A stretch of DNA of 42,350 nt from positions 1-42,350 of IMG/VR virus record IMGVR_UViG_3300007538_000052. One strand, 5' to 3'. Within the stretch, counting starts at the first letter, position 1. The number at the start of each line of letters is the position of its first letter. Positions 7,838 to 18,000 of the stretch are shown piece after piece. The notes beneath the pieces are model-generated. The model did no database searches. It was not told where the DNA came from and was given only the letters and a program-made list of their open reading frames with translations. Source of the stretch: a virus. Made by a program: the position numbers and the translations under genes.

Positions 7838-10800
7838 GTGGCTGATTCAAATTATTATGTTGACCGTAATGGTGATGTGTGGACCAGTGTGGTCAGAGAC
7901 TCTGCTGGAAATGTGGTCAGCGCAATTGAGGTAAGTCCTGATACTGGAAATGCAGGAACAGTACCCAGAATTTTTATTGGTAATCCTGGATTAACACCCA
8001 TTCCTGCTACCGGTTCAGATTCATATTTTGCATGGAAACAGGGTGAAGGATCGGTTGGCGGGATATCTCGTGCCCCGTCTGCAGAAGTGAAACCCACACC
8101 ATCAAATTCACAATACGGAGTATTGCCCCCTGCTCAAACTGGTCTCAGTGCGCCCATCGTTGCACCAGTTATTGATTATTCGACTCCTGCACAATCACCT
8201 GCTCTACCGCCAGTACAAAATGTTGAAGGTACTCCGGCTGTATCAAATGTTTCTGGCAGGATTACAGATGCAAATACACGTGTAATTGGTCAGGATGCAA
8301 CTGCAAATGTACCAGTTACTGAAGCACCGGCCGTGAGAACAGCAGAACAAGCTGTGACTGTTGGAAATAACGCAGTCACAATTGGTATGCCAGGGTCAGC
8401 AATAAATGCAAACATAGATTCAAATCCGGCACTGGGAAATGTCAATGTTCTACCAGATGCTGCTCCGGTTATTGTGCCATCTCGTGCAAATGAATTTAAT
8501 CCAACCACTGGTAGTGTTGAAGCTGGTCCATTGGCGCAGGTATCTCTGGCAGCAGACGGGAATTTATACATTACACCAGATCTTGCAACCAATGCGCAGC
8601 TAGGCACAGGTGTTACACAAGATGCCAATGGCAGATATGTTGTGTCGCAAGGTGGTGTAGCTGTTGTGCCGCCAAATACTGAAATTAAACTAGAACCCGG
8701 TGCCAACATCACTGCCTTGCCAGGCACCGTGGGCAACACAACAACACAATCATACTCAGCAAACAATGATCAGTTATCTTTGGCTGAAACAGCAGTGCCA
8801 ATTGATAGCGCAGGTGCAATTGTGCGTGGAGATCAACTTGAATATGCCGAAAATGCAGAAATAATCACAGATCCATTGCTAGAAAATTCTGGTGTAACAT
8901 CTCCGGTATCAGTAGACGGCCAAAATGCTGCCACACAAATTCCAGTTTCAGGAACAACACCAATCAGTCCTACACAGGCAGGAGTTGATCCAGCATCTCA
9001 ACTAAGTTTTGCCGAAGATGCTGGTACAGGGTTTGGAATATCACCAGAATTTGTTGTTGGACAAACAACACCAGAAATTAGTGCTGATTCTGTAACTAAA
9101 CAAAACAACACCAGTGCTGATGGCAATGTGTCAATACCTGGAGAATTTTTTCCAAATATCATTCCAACTGAAAATATTTTTAAAAAGTTTTCAACTATGA
9201 CCTATTCGGTCAGTGTATATGCATTAAGTGCTCAACGCTATGCAGAATTAATAAGTTCAGGAACCAAAAGTGTCAACGGCATGACACTAATACTACAAAG
9301 TGGCGGTGCTAATTCCAGCACAAATCCATCAGAAAATATAGGTAATTTTGGTGCAGTCAGAAGCAAACACTTTGATGTTGATTTTTATATTGATGATATT
9401 GAACTCAAAGGTCTAGTAAGTGGGCAGAGCAGTCAGGCAGCACACAACATGTTTGAAATTAGGTTTAAAATTTTAGAACCCAACGGACTTAGTTTTTTAG
9501 AAAGACTACATGCCGCTGTTACCGAGTACATGGAACGTGAAGGTGCCAAACCAGGACACATTAACTATGCTGCGCAAAATTATCTGATGGTGGTGCGCTT
9601 TTATGGATATGATGAATATGGAAATCCAGTTAGTGGAAGTACACTGAAAAAAAGAGAACCCACCAGCGATCCAAACGCAGTCACAGAAAAATTCATTCCG
9701 TTCATCTTTAAGGGAATTACATTCCAGCTAACTGATAACTTAGTGGAATATACCTGTGAAGCCGCAGCACCACAAAGTGTGCTACCATTTAGTGATACTC
9801 ATTCACACATACCATTCAATGTTGAATTAATCGGTGGTACAGTAAAGGACATTTTGTCTGGTCAAATACAAGATGCTGGTGGTGCAGCTTCAGTGCAATT
9901 GTCTGAATCTCTGGAACGACAGGGCGCAAACGTAGATCCCACCAAACGATTAATTTTTAAAGGGCTAACCGAAGCATTAAATGCACACCAGAAAAGAATT
10001 TCAGGCAATGCCCCAGACAAAAAACAGACTTATCCCAATGAATTTGTGATAGAATTTGAGCATGAATCAATTGCCGATGCTGAGGTATTGGCTTCCGGTA
10101 ACACAGCCAAAAGCAACACTGGCATGCCGCCAACCAAGGATGATCCTGCAAATCAACTGGATACCAATAAAAATTCTGTTCAAAAATCCAGCCAAATCTA
10201 TACCATACCGGCTGGCACCAGTATTATTCAGGCAATTGAATATGTACTCAAAAATAGCACTTATATTTCATCACAAACAAACGTATATGTGGATCGAGTT
10301 ACTGGTGAAGTTAAATTTAATACTGATGGAAAGAAAAATCCATTCATGTGGTATAAAATCAGAACAAAAATTGTACCTATAAAATATGATAACAAAACCA
10401 ACGATTATGCATACAGAATACATTATGTAATCAGCAGATACAATGTTACCTCATTGCGAACGCCTTATATTGGTCCGCCACTGTATCGTGGAGTACACAA
10501 ACAGTATGACTATTGGTTCACTGGTCAGAACACAGAGATTTTGAGTTTTTCACAGTCATATAATTATTTGTATTATCAGCAGGCACTGGGCGTAACTGGT
10601 GCATCTGAATCAATGCCACAAACCAACACAATTCACATCACCAAGAATTATTACATGCCACGCTCCAACGAAAGTGCATTGGGCGGAACTGGAAGTAAGA
10701 GTGGTGAAATCGCTGCCAACATTGCCAGCCTGCTGTATAGCCCGGCTGATCAAGCCAACGCAACAGTTGAGATTTTAGGTGACCCTGACTGGATGGCACA

Positions 10801-11875
10801 GAGCGAAATTTTTTATAGTCCAGATGTGGCATTGTCAGATGTTGGGTTGGGCCCGTTTATGACTGATGGTTCGATAAATTACGATGCTAGTGAAGTATTG
10901 TTTGGCATCAAGTACAATACTGCTGGTGACTATCGTCCAGATGGTCTCATGGATATTAACTATAAACCAAACACACTCAGAACTGATACACCTTACAGCG
11001 GTGGTTCATTAAGTTTAGTATACCGTGCAAACACTATTACAACCGTGTTATCCAAGGGAGAGTTCAAGCAAAGATTAGAAGGCACACTAATGACCTACCT
11101 GGATGATCCAAATGTTGAACGGGTGTCAGGCGGATTACGCACAGGCGCTCAGGCCAGAATACGAGAAGATCGCCGGCAGGCAAACATTATTGCTACTGCG
11201 CATGATGCTGACATATCAACCAGTGATATATCAGCAAGTCTTAGTGGAGGCAAAGCAAGTTCTGATGGCACACCAATCAAGGTACAAGATCCAGCTGATT
11301 ATGGTATGCCAGAATGGAGCACCGATGCAGAAGTACTGGATATGTTTGATGGCGACGCAGAAGCCGCTGCTGATTTTTATAATAATGATGCTGAGCCGGC
11401 TCAGGAGATTTCCACAGCAGTTGTCGAAACTCCACCAGTGTATGCGCAAAACAATACAAGTCCAGTTCTGTCAGATAATCCTGAACCCCAAACTCAGACA
11501 GAGTTACCACCCAAATATAACGACATTCCAGCAGAACAAGCAAACACAGCATTCACATTACCAACAGTTCCCAAGAGTGGACCAGGCTGGACAGAACCAG
11601 AAACGCTTCAGCGAATACCAGAAGGTGTAACTCCAGACCCGTTAACTGAAGGCACTGATCAAATGTATTATTATAAAGGCAAGAATATTAGTGGCCGCAC
11701 GCAAGCAGAACTTGATGCGCAGGTACAAGCAATTGATTCTGGACAACCAATTTCCTATGATGCATATGATCCATACTTAAATCAGCGTATACGTGTTAAT
11801 TATGATCCCGTAACCGATACTACCGCCGAAGAAGGATACTATGATGAAAAGACTGGAAAATTTATTAAGGGTTAA
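7838..11875 (+). CDS. Large baseplate hub candidate (gp27-like core with long low-complexity extensions)
   Basis: 1345 residues from a GTG at 7838, one base after the gp53 stop. The first 440 residues are Ala/Pro/Thr/Val-rich low-complexity sequence. A structured core (about 445-1090) begins FSTMTYSVSVYALS and includes LSFLERLHAAV, a GTSIIQAIEYVLKNS segment, a WYKI strand and YDYWFTGQNTEILSF followed by YNYLYYQ. The core pattern and the place directly before gp5 suggest the gp27-type hub that joins gp5 to the tail tube. The size (T4 gp27 is 391 residues) and lack of a decisive motif leave this as inference. The last 230 residues are again acidic and low in complexity and end with a YYDEKTGKF segment. 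The extensions probably protrude from, or pack inside, the baseplate. Confidence 0.5.
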   Translation: MADSNYYVDRNGDVWTSVVRDSAGNVVSAIEVSPDTGNAGTVPRIFIGNPGLTPIPATGSDSYFAWKQGEGSVGGISRAPSAEVKPTPSNSQYGVLPPAQTGLSAPIVAPVIDYSTPAQSPALPPVQNVEGTPAVSNVSGRITDANTRVIGQDATANVPVTEAPAVRTAEQAVTVGNNAVTIGMPGSAINANIDSNPALGNVNVLPDAAPVIVPSRANEFNPTTGSVEAGPLAQVSLAADGNLYITPDLATNAQLGTGVTQDANGRYVVSQGGVAVVPPNTEIKLEPGANITALPGTVGNTTTQSYSANNDQLSLAETAVPIDSAGAIVRGDQLEYAENAEIITDPLLENSGVTSPVSVDGQNAATQIPVSGTTPISPTQAGVDPASQLSFAEDAGTGFGISPEFVVGQTTPEISADSVTKQNNTSADGNVSIPGEFFPNIIPTENIFKKFSTMTYSVSVYALSAQRYAELISSGTKSVNGMTLILQSGGANSSTNPSENIGNFGAVRSKHFDVDFYIDDIELKGLVSGQSSQAAHNMFEIRFKILEPNGLSFLERLHAAVTEYMEREGAKPGHINYAAQNYLMVVRFYGYDEYGNPVSGSTLKKREPTSDPNAVTEKFIPFIFKGITFQLTDNLVEYTCEAAAPQSVLPFSDTHSHIPFNVELIGGTVKDILSGQIQDAGGAASVQLSESLERQGANVDPTKRLIFKGLTEALNAHQKRISGNAPDKKQTYPNEFVIEFEHESIADAEVLASGNTAKSNTGMPPTKDDPANQLDTNKNSVQKSSQIYTIPAGTSIIQAIEYVLKNSTYISSQTNVYVDRVTGEVKFNTDGKKNPFMWYKIRTKIVPIKYDNKTNDYAYRIHYVISRYNVTSLRTPYIGPPLYRGVHKQYDYWFTGQNTEILSFSQSYNYLYYQQALGVTGASESMPQTNTIHITKNYYMPRSNESALGGTGSKSGEIAANIASLLYSPADQANATVEILGDPDWMAQSEIFYSPDVALSDVGLGPFMTDGSINYDASEVLFGIKYNTAGDYRPDGLMDINYKPNTLRTDTPYSGGSLSLVYRANTITTVLSKGEFKQRLEGTLMTYLDDPNVERVSGGLRTGAQARIREDRRQANIIATAHDADISTSDISASLSGGKASSDGTPIKVQDPADYGMPEWSTDAEVLDMFDGDAEAAADFYNNDAEPAQEISTAVVETPPVYAQNNTSPVLSDNPEPQTQTELPPKYNDIPAEQANTAFTLPTVPKSGPGWTEPETLQRIPEGVTPDPLTEGTDQMYYYKGKNISGRTQAELDAQVQAIDSGQPISYDAYDPYLNQRIRVNYDPVTDTTAEEGYYDEKTGKFIKG

Positions 11876-11900
11876 AATATAACAGAGAATAATTAAGATT

Positions 11901-13412
11901 ATGGCAGAAAATTTACAAAGTAGCAGAGGCCGCCCAGGAAGTTATCGCATAGATCGCGGTGGGTTTCCTACTGAAACCGGACCGTTTATTGGTGAAGTCA
12001 TGAACAATCACGACCCGGCACGTATTGGTCGTGTTCAGGTTTATATTCCAGAATTTGGTGCAGACGATAAAAGTGATCAAACATCTTGGAGAACAGTTAG
12101 ATATCTGAGTCCATTCTTTGGGAACACGCAACAGTCAGGAACCAGTCAAGGCCAAGGACAATACGTTGGCAACAGTCATAGTTATGGAATGTGGTTTACT
12201 GTGCCTGATGTTGGTGTCAAAGTATTATGCTTTTTTGTGGCTGGCGATCAGAGTCAGGGCTACTACGTTGGTGCAATTCCAGATCCAGACCTGATGCACA
12301 TGGTTCCAGCAGTGGGAGCTAGTTCTAATTTTGAATTTAACAATTCAGAAGAGCAGAAAAGATATGCTGGTGCTACCCGACTGCCCGTTACAGAGATCAA
12401 CAACCAGAACACAGAAATTCGTGAAGATTCACGTAGTTTTGCACAAACCAGACCAGTACATAGCTACACTGCGGCCGTGATGTACCAGCAAGGTCTAATC
12501 AAAGATCCCGTTCGAGGGCCAATTGGTTCCAGTGCGTACAGAGAATCGCCCAGTGCAACATTCGGTATCAATACTCCTGGCAGACCTATCTATGAAAGTG
12601 GCGCATCTGAATACAATATTCAGCAAAGTTTGCGATCAGGCGCAATGACTCCGGATGATGTAAAGGTCGTTGGCAGACGTAGCGGTCACAGTTTTGTAAT
12701 GGATGATGGAGACCTAACTGGTAATGATAATCTGGTACGTATCAGAACTGGCAAAGGTCATCAGATTCTGCTGAGTGATGATGGAAATTGCATACACATT
12801 ATTCACGCAAATGGCCAGTCATGGGTGGAATTGGGCAAAGAGGGTACCGTTGATGTGTATGCCGCCAATTCAATTAATTTGCGTTCTCAGGGAGATGTTA
12901 ACATACACGCCGATCAAAATTTAAACTTATTTGCTGGCCAAGCACTGAACTTGCACAGTAAAAAAGCAACTATTTTAAATTCAGAAGGTATTGTAAGTCT
13001 GTTAGGCGAAAAAAGTGTAAACATGTATAGCACCAAAGCAATCAGTGTAAAGAGTGACGGAACATTAGGATTAGCTGGAACTACTGCGGCAAGTTTAAGT
13101 GCAACTGGTCCAACTGCGGTCAATGGTGCATTTGTATTATTAAACACAGGTCCAAGTCTACCCAGTGCTCCACCAGTATATGCTGCCAGATCTAAGCTAC
13201 CAGATACCAAACACTCGGATTCTGGATGGTCCAGTGGGGAAGGGTTATTGGATAGCATCGTAACACGGGCACCAACGCATGAACCGTATGTACACCACAA
13301 CAAAGGTGTATCAACTAACGTTCAATATGATGGTGCGGGTGAAGTTCCGCCAAGTGACAATGTAATTAATAAATTAAATGAAATTTCCTCCATAGGAGTT
13401 AGACCAGAATAA
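11901..13412 (+). CDS. 5: gp5-like baseplate central spike protein without lysozyme domain
   Basis: 503 residues. Residues about 20-150 form the gp5/VgrG-type OB-fold: FIGEVMNNHDPARIGRVQVY, then WFTVPDVGVKVLCFFVAGD and GYYVGAIPDPD. After a linker, a second strand-rich section (GHSFVMDDGDL, IRIRTGKGHQILLSDDG-like) leads into a triple-stranded beta-helix of short regular repeats at about 305-425 (NINLRSQGDVNIHADQNLNL and similar). T4 gp5 (575 residues) has a lysozyme domain between OB-fold and helix; no such region with a lysozyme Glu-Asp-Thr site is seen here. The protein should trimerise as the membrane-piercing spike. The C-terminal 80 residues are Pro/Ser-rich. Confidence 0.85.
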   Translation: MAENLQSSRGRPGSYRIDRGGFPTETGPFIGEVMNNHDPARIGRVQVYIPEFGADDKSDQTSWRTVRYLSPFFGNTQQSGTSQGQGQYVGNSHSYGMWFTVPDVGVKVLCFFVAGDQSQGYYVGAIPDPDLMHMVPAVGASSNFEFNNSEEQKRYAGATRLPVTEINNQNTEIREDSRSFAQTRPVHSYTAAVMYQQGLIKDPVRGPIGSSAYRESPSATFGINTPGRPIYESGASEYNIQQSLRSGAMTPDDVKVVGRRSGHSFVMDDGDLTGNDNLVRIRTGKGHQILLSDDGNCIHIIHANGQSWVELGKEGTVDVYAANSINLRSQGDVNIHADQNLNLFAGQALNLHSKKATILNSEGIVSLLGEKSVNMYSTKAISVKSDGTLGLAGTTAASLSATGPTAVNGAFVLLNTGPSLPSAPPVYAARSKLPDTKHSDSGWSSGEGLLDSIVTRAPTHEPYVHHNKGVSTNVQYDGAGEVPPSDNVINKLNEISSIGVRPE

Positions 13413-14590
13413 TGACTATATTAAACGTAGATATTGCAGACTTAGCTAACCAAGATCGTGTTATTGAATCAGTTGGATCAGTGAGCACCGATCAACTTGG
13501 AACAGTATTAGCACAGAAATCAAAAACTGTAGCTAGTGCAAACACCCTGTCTGTTGATGAAATGGTTAATACTATTAGTTCAACTACTGGATTAGGAAAG
13601 TATGGTTTAAAACCACAGGCGCTTGAAGATGCAGGATACATTAAACCAGGAACAGTTGATAGGTTCTTAGATGATCCTGGTGCATTATCCAATGTGTTAA
13701 ACAGTCCCACGGTTTGGACTGGAAAAGATGGTATTGGTGCAGCATCAGACGTATTGGGAAGTAGTAGCATACAAACGTCTATGCAGTCAGATATACTCGG
13801 GCAAGGGTTAAACACATTACAATCAAATAAAATTATTAGCGGGCTTGAGTCTCCAGATGTAGTAGCAAGCGTCACGAGTGTGGTAGGCGATCATGGTATC
13901 GGGCCAACTAAAGATTGGTTGGGATTAGGGGATTCCGGAAGTGTGCTTGGTGAAGGGCTAAGTGCAGATGAATCGTTGAACATGGATTCAATTGCCCGCG
14001 GCGCACAATTTTCAGTCGATTTTGTGGATACTAAACTCACATCAATGTTTACCAGTGGTGGTACGTTATTGAATGATGCAACCGGCGCAATATCTGACGT
14101 TGTTGGCGGTATTAGTGGAAGTATTAGTGAACTAGCTGGAAGTATCGGTGGCATTAGCGCCATTAGTGATGTCGCTGGAAATTTAATTGGTAGTGTTTCT
14201 GGAGCATTAAGTAATGTTCTCGGTGGGTTTAGTGGGCTTCTTGGAGGACTTGGTGGACTTTTTGGAGGCAGCAGCGGCCCAGTAACTTATACCCCACCGG
14301 CAGTTACCCAAACAGTTAATCGTACTGGAGTCGACACATCTGTAATTGGTCTTATTGACAATCCCAAAGTACCGGTGCCAAATTATACCGGCATAGTTAA
14401 CGCAGCTTCATTTCAACTTCCAAGTTTGAGTGGCCTGGTAAACAATGATAATGTCAACACTGATAACCCCATTACAGTGTGCTCCTGTAGCGATCCAACT
14501 CTGATAGCACCCACGCAATCAGAATGCGAAAATGCTGGTGGAAAATGGATCTGTCATACAGTAAATAGTAATACAGGAACAATAGTATAA
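13412..14590 (+). CDS. Gly/Ser-rich structural protein of the hub region, function unknown
   Basis: 392 residues; its ATG shares one base with the gp5 stop. The N-terminal 160 residues are structured and contain GKYGLKPQALEDAGYIKPGT and SPTVWTGKDGIGAASDVLG. I recall similar arrangements beside gp5 in other marine T4-like phages. The GKYG-x-x-P-x-x-LE-x-AGY pattern is reminiscent of peptidoglycan-hydrolase-like tail proteins, which would be interesting because gp5 here lacks lysozyme; this is weak inference. Residues about 205-290 are a run of Gly/Ser/Ile/Leu repeats with hydrophobic, membrane-active-looking character. The C-terminus has a small Cys cluster, CSCSD...SECENAGGKWIC, that may bind metal or form disulfides. 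Confidence 0.5.
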   Translation: MTILNVDIADLANQDRVIESVGSVSTDQLGTVLAQKSKTVASANTLSVDEMVNTISSTTGLGKYGLKPQALEDAGYIKPGTVDRFLDDPGALSNVLNSPTVWTGKDGIGAASDVLGSSSIQTSMQSDILGQGLNTLQSNKIISGLESPDVVASVTSVVGDHGIGPTKDWLGLGDSGSVLGEGLSADESLNMDSIARGAQFSVDFVDTKLTSMFTSGGTLLNDATGAISDVVGGISGSISELAGSIGGISAISDVAGNLIGSVSGALSNVLGGFSGLLGGLGGLFGGSSGPVTYTPPAVTQTVNRTGVDTSVIGLIDNPKVPVPNYTGIVNAASFQLPSLSGLVNNDNVNTDNPITVCSCSDPTLIAPTQSECENAGGKWICHTVNSNTGTIV

Positions 14591-14964
14591 TGGCAAGATT
14601 CAAAGGCTTTAGCACCGTTAATCGATATAAAAAGTTCACAGTTACTGACAGAGATCTGGTAATACGAGATTTGTTAAACATTCTGTCTATCAGAGAAGGT
14701 GAATTGCCTGGTAAACCTGATGTTGGTACCAGAATCTGGAATTTTATATTTGAAGCCAACACACCGGAAGTAATACGGCAAATAACTGCTGAAATTCAAC
14801 GCATAACGACCTATGATCCCAGAGTAGAAGTAGTTGATGTTGTTGTATCTTCTCTAAATAACACAGTAAATCTTGAACTGGTGATAATTATTAACCCAAA
14901 CGTTTCACCAGAAACTATCAATTTCATGTTTGATCAAGACGATAATACAGTGCAGGTTGTATAA
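14590..14964 (+). CDS. 25: gp25-like baseplate wedge protein
   Basis: 124 residues, close to T4 gp25 (132), overlapping the previous gene by one base. It shows the gp25/lysozyme-like wedge pattern: DLVIRDLLNILSIREGELPG, then PDVGTRIWNFIFE, then RITTYDPRVEV and a hydrophobic closing sheet. gp25 sits in the inner wedge core with gp6 and initiates sheath assembly; its homologues occur in all contractile systems including type VI secretion. The next gene is gp6, its direct partner. Confidence 0.9.
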   Translation: MARFKGFSTVNRYKKFTVTDRDLVIRDLLNILSIREGELPGKPDVGTRIWNFIFEANTPEVIRQITAEIQRITTYDPRVEVVDVVVSSLNNTVNLELVIIINPNVSPETINFMFDQDDNTVQVV

Positions 14965-14984
14965 ACTGCGCACATTATTAATGC

Positions 14985-14992
14985 CATAAATA
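14985..14992 (+). promoter_or_regulatory. T4-type late promoter (CATAAATA) before gene 6
   Basis: CATAAATAATG word in the 56-base gap between gp25 and gp6, identical to the words at 5340 and 31680. The gp6 ATG is 28 bases downstream, with AAGAG between, which is a normal T4 late layout. Confidence 0.75.
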
Positions 14993-15020
14993 ATGCTATT
15001 AAATAGCAAGAGTTTATAAT

Positions 15021-18000
15021 ATGGCAACAACTTCACGGCAAACAACAATTTTTGGTATTGAAGATTGGAAACGAATCTATCAAAATTATAGAGAAGCTGA
15101 TTTTCAAAGTTATAATTTCGAAACACTGAGAAAAACTTTTGTAGATTATCTACGCCAGTATTACCCAGAAAACTTCAATGATTTTGTTGAGTCAAGTGAA
15201 TTTGTGGCAATGCTTGATCTCATGGCGTTCATGGGACAAAGCCTTTCGTTCCGTGTAGATTTAAACAGTCGTGAAAACTTTTTAGACACAGCAGAGCGCC
15301 GCGATAGTGTAGTTAACCTAGCTAAATTGGTTGGTTATACACCAAAACGTAATCAAGCAGCCAGAGGATATCTAAAAGTAACCGCAATTAGCACGACTGA
15401 AAACATTTTAGACTATAATCGAAATAATCTAGCAAACGTAACAGTCAAATGGAACGACCGAACTAACAACGATTGGCAAGAACAGTTCAGAACGATTTTG
15501 AATGCTATTATGGTGAATAGTCAGAGTGTTGGTAAACCAGGAAATACACAGGATATTTTAGGTATTGCTACCAGTGAATACACAATTAACCTAGCACCAG
15601 GATTTTTGCCAGTTATTCCGTTTACAACAACTGTGGATGGAGTTAGCATGCCGTTTGAGGTTGTCAGTGGATCAAGTGTGGATAAAACTTATATCTATGA
15701 ACCACAACCACAACCAGGTGGCGACTTAAACATTCTTTATCGTAATGATGGTCTTGGATTTGGTAGTTCAAATACTGGATATTTTTTCTATTTCAAGCAA
15801 GGCACATTGCAGACAAGAGAATTCAATTTACCTGAAAAAATTGATAACAGAACAGTTGATATCAATATCAATGGTGTTAATAATAATGACATTTGGTTAT
15901 ACAAAATAAACCCGTCCAGTGGTGACATAACAGAAACCTGGACACAAGTAGATAATATCTACACAAATCAAAACCAAAATAGTGCTAATGGCAGAAAGTT
16001 TTTCAGTGTGGATTCCAGAAACTCAGATCAGATCACACTAAATTTTGGTGATGGCGTGTTCAGTGAGGTACCAGTTGGTACATTCAGAAGTTATGTACGC
16101 AGTAGTAATGGTTTGGAATATGTAATTAATCCCAACGAAATTCAGAGTGTAAGTGTTGGCTTAACTTACGTCAGTCGCAAAGGCAGATTAGAAACAGCAA
16201 CATTCACGCTGGGATTACAGGAAAATATTTCAAACAGTCGATCAAGAGAAGCACTACTTGATATCAAACGCAGAGCACCAGCCAGATTTTATACGCAAAA
16301 CAGAATGGTCAATGGCGAAGATTATAATAATTTTCCCTATGCTCAGTTTAACACAATCATCAAGAGCAAGGCAGTCAACAGATCAAACATCGGTGCCAGC
16401 AGATATCTGGATTTGATTGATCCAACTGGAAAATATTCCAGTATCAATACGTTCGGTGACGACGGGATGATCCATCGCGATCAAACATCTGACACGATTG
16501 GATTTACTTTTGTGGATGTCAATGACATTGAAAATGTTATTCGAAACGATGTTGAACCACAGTTAGCTTCCAGAAGTATGCTTCAGTTTTACTATGATAA
16601 TTTTGATCGATTTAGCCTAACATCAGCTGGTTTGTTCTGGCAATTCAGTACCAGTCTTGTGAATGAAACCACTGGATATTTTAAGAACAACATTGGTTCT
16701 CCGATTGCAATTGGTGCCGCTCTTGATGGAGCAAAACAATATTTAACCCCCCGCTGTTTAATAAAATTTGTACCACCCACTGGTCAATATTTTGATAAGA
16801 ACAACAGATTACAAACTGGATCTGCCAGTCAACCTGGTGATAAGACTTATATCTGGGCAAGCATACGAGAGCTACTGAATGATGGCACAAATGCCGGCAA
16901 TGGGAATGATAGCAACGGTGTGGGTCCAGTAACATTAAACAATTATGTGCCAACTGGCGCAATTGCATCTGTTGTGATACCTGATTTTACATCAGATTTA
17001 CCAACAAGTTTAGAGCAATCCATGATTGCTCAGATTGAATTGTACAGAAGTTTTGGCATAGGATTCGATAATGCAACCAACAGCTGGTATCTGATAACAT
17101 CATCCAATCTAAACCAAAATGGTTCGTATGCACAAACATATGCACAAGATACGTCCGGCACAGGATTAGATTCTAGTTGGCTAGCAAAGTTTACGAGTGA
17201 TGGCACATCATATACTGTTACATTCAGAGGGCTAAAATACTTCTTCTCAAGTATTGTTCAAACCAGATTTTTTTATGATGACAATCAACTGATTTTTGAT
17301 CCAAAGACTGGTAAACTAATCAATGACTATATTAAAATACTCAGAACCAACAACCAGCCAGATACGCACATCCCACTTGCTGGTGATATAGTTCTGGACA
17401 TCGTAGGACAAACTGTAGAAACTGATGGATTTGTAAACGACTTTAATGTTGAAGTCAGCTGGTCAGATACTGATAATGATAATGTTCCAGATGACCCAGA
17501 CTTTTTTGATTTGATTGTGGCATCGGATGTCAGTCCGACACAAAAACTAACATTTTTCCAAAGAACCATAGATTTTGATAACCTGGAACGGTATGTTCCG
17601 CTGGCAGAAGGAACAGTAGTATCTGTATACCCGACACAAGATGCAATCAATCTTGCCAAATATGAATATAGTGATGGACAGGTATTTTATGCCACCACTG
17701 AGCAGCAATTTTTTGAGTTGTCAGTAACTGCTGCTAATGTCAGAACAGTAACGCAAGTCACTGATTATATTGTTCGCACTGGTCGCGGGGGATTAATTTA
17801 TCAATACAGACACAACAGTCCAGATTCCAGAAGAATTAACCCAGGGTCGACCAATATTATTGATGTATATTTGGTTACTTCAGAGTACTATGCTAACTAT
17901 CAAAGATATATTCAGGATACCACTGGAACAGTTCTTGAACCAGACGTACCCACCATTGATGAATTAACAACATCATATGAATCCTTGAATGATTACAAAA

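Noticed and set aside
8290-8766. 158-residue minus-strand ORF inside the hub gene
   Set aside because: Opposite-strand shadow of a low-complexity coding region; no ribosome binding site or domain pattern, and the plus-strand gene is far better supported.
11103-11630. 175-residue plus-strand ORF inside the hub gene
   Set aside because: Out-of-frame shadow rich in Gln/Leu/Met; the overlapping 1345-residue frame continues through it without interruption.
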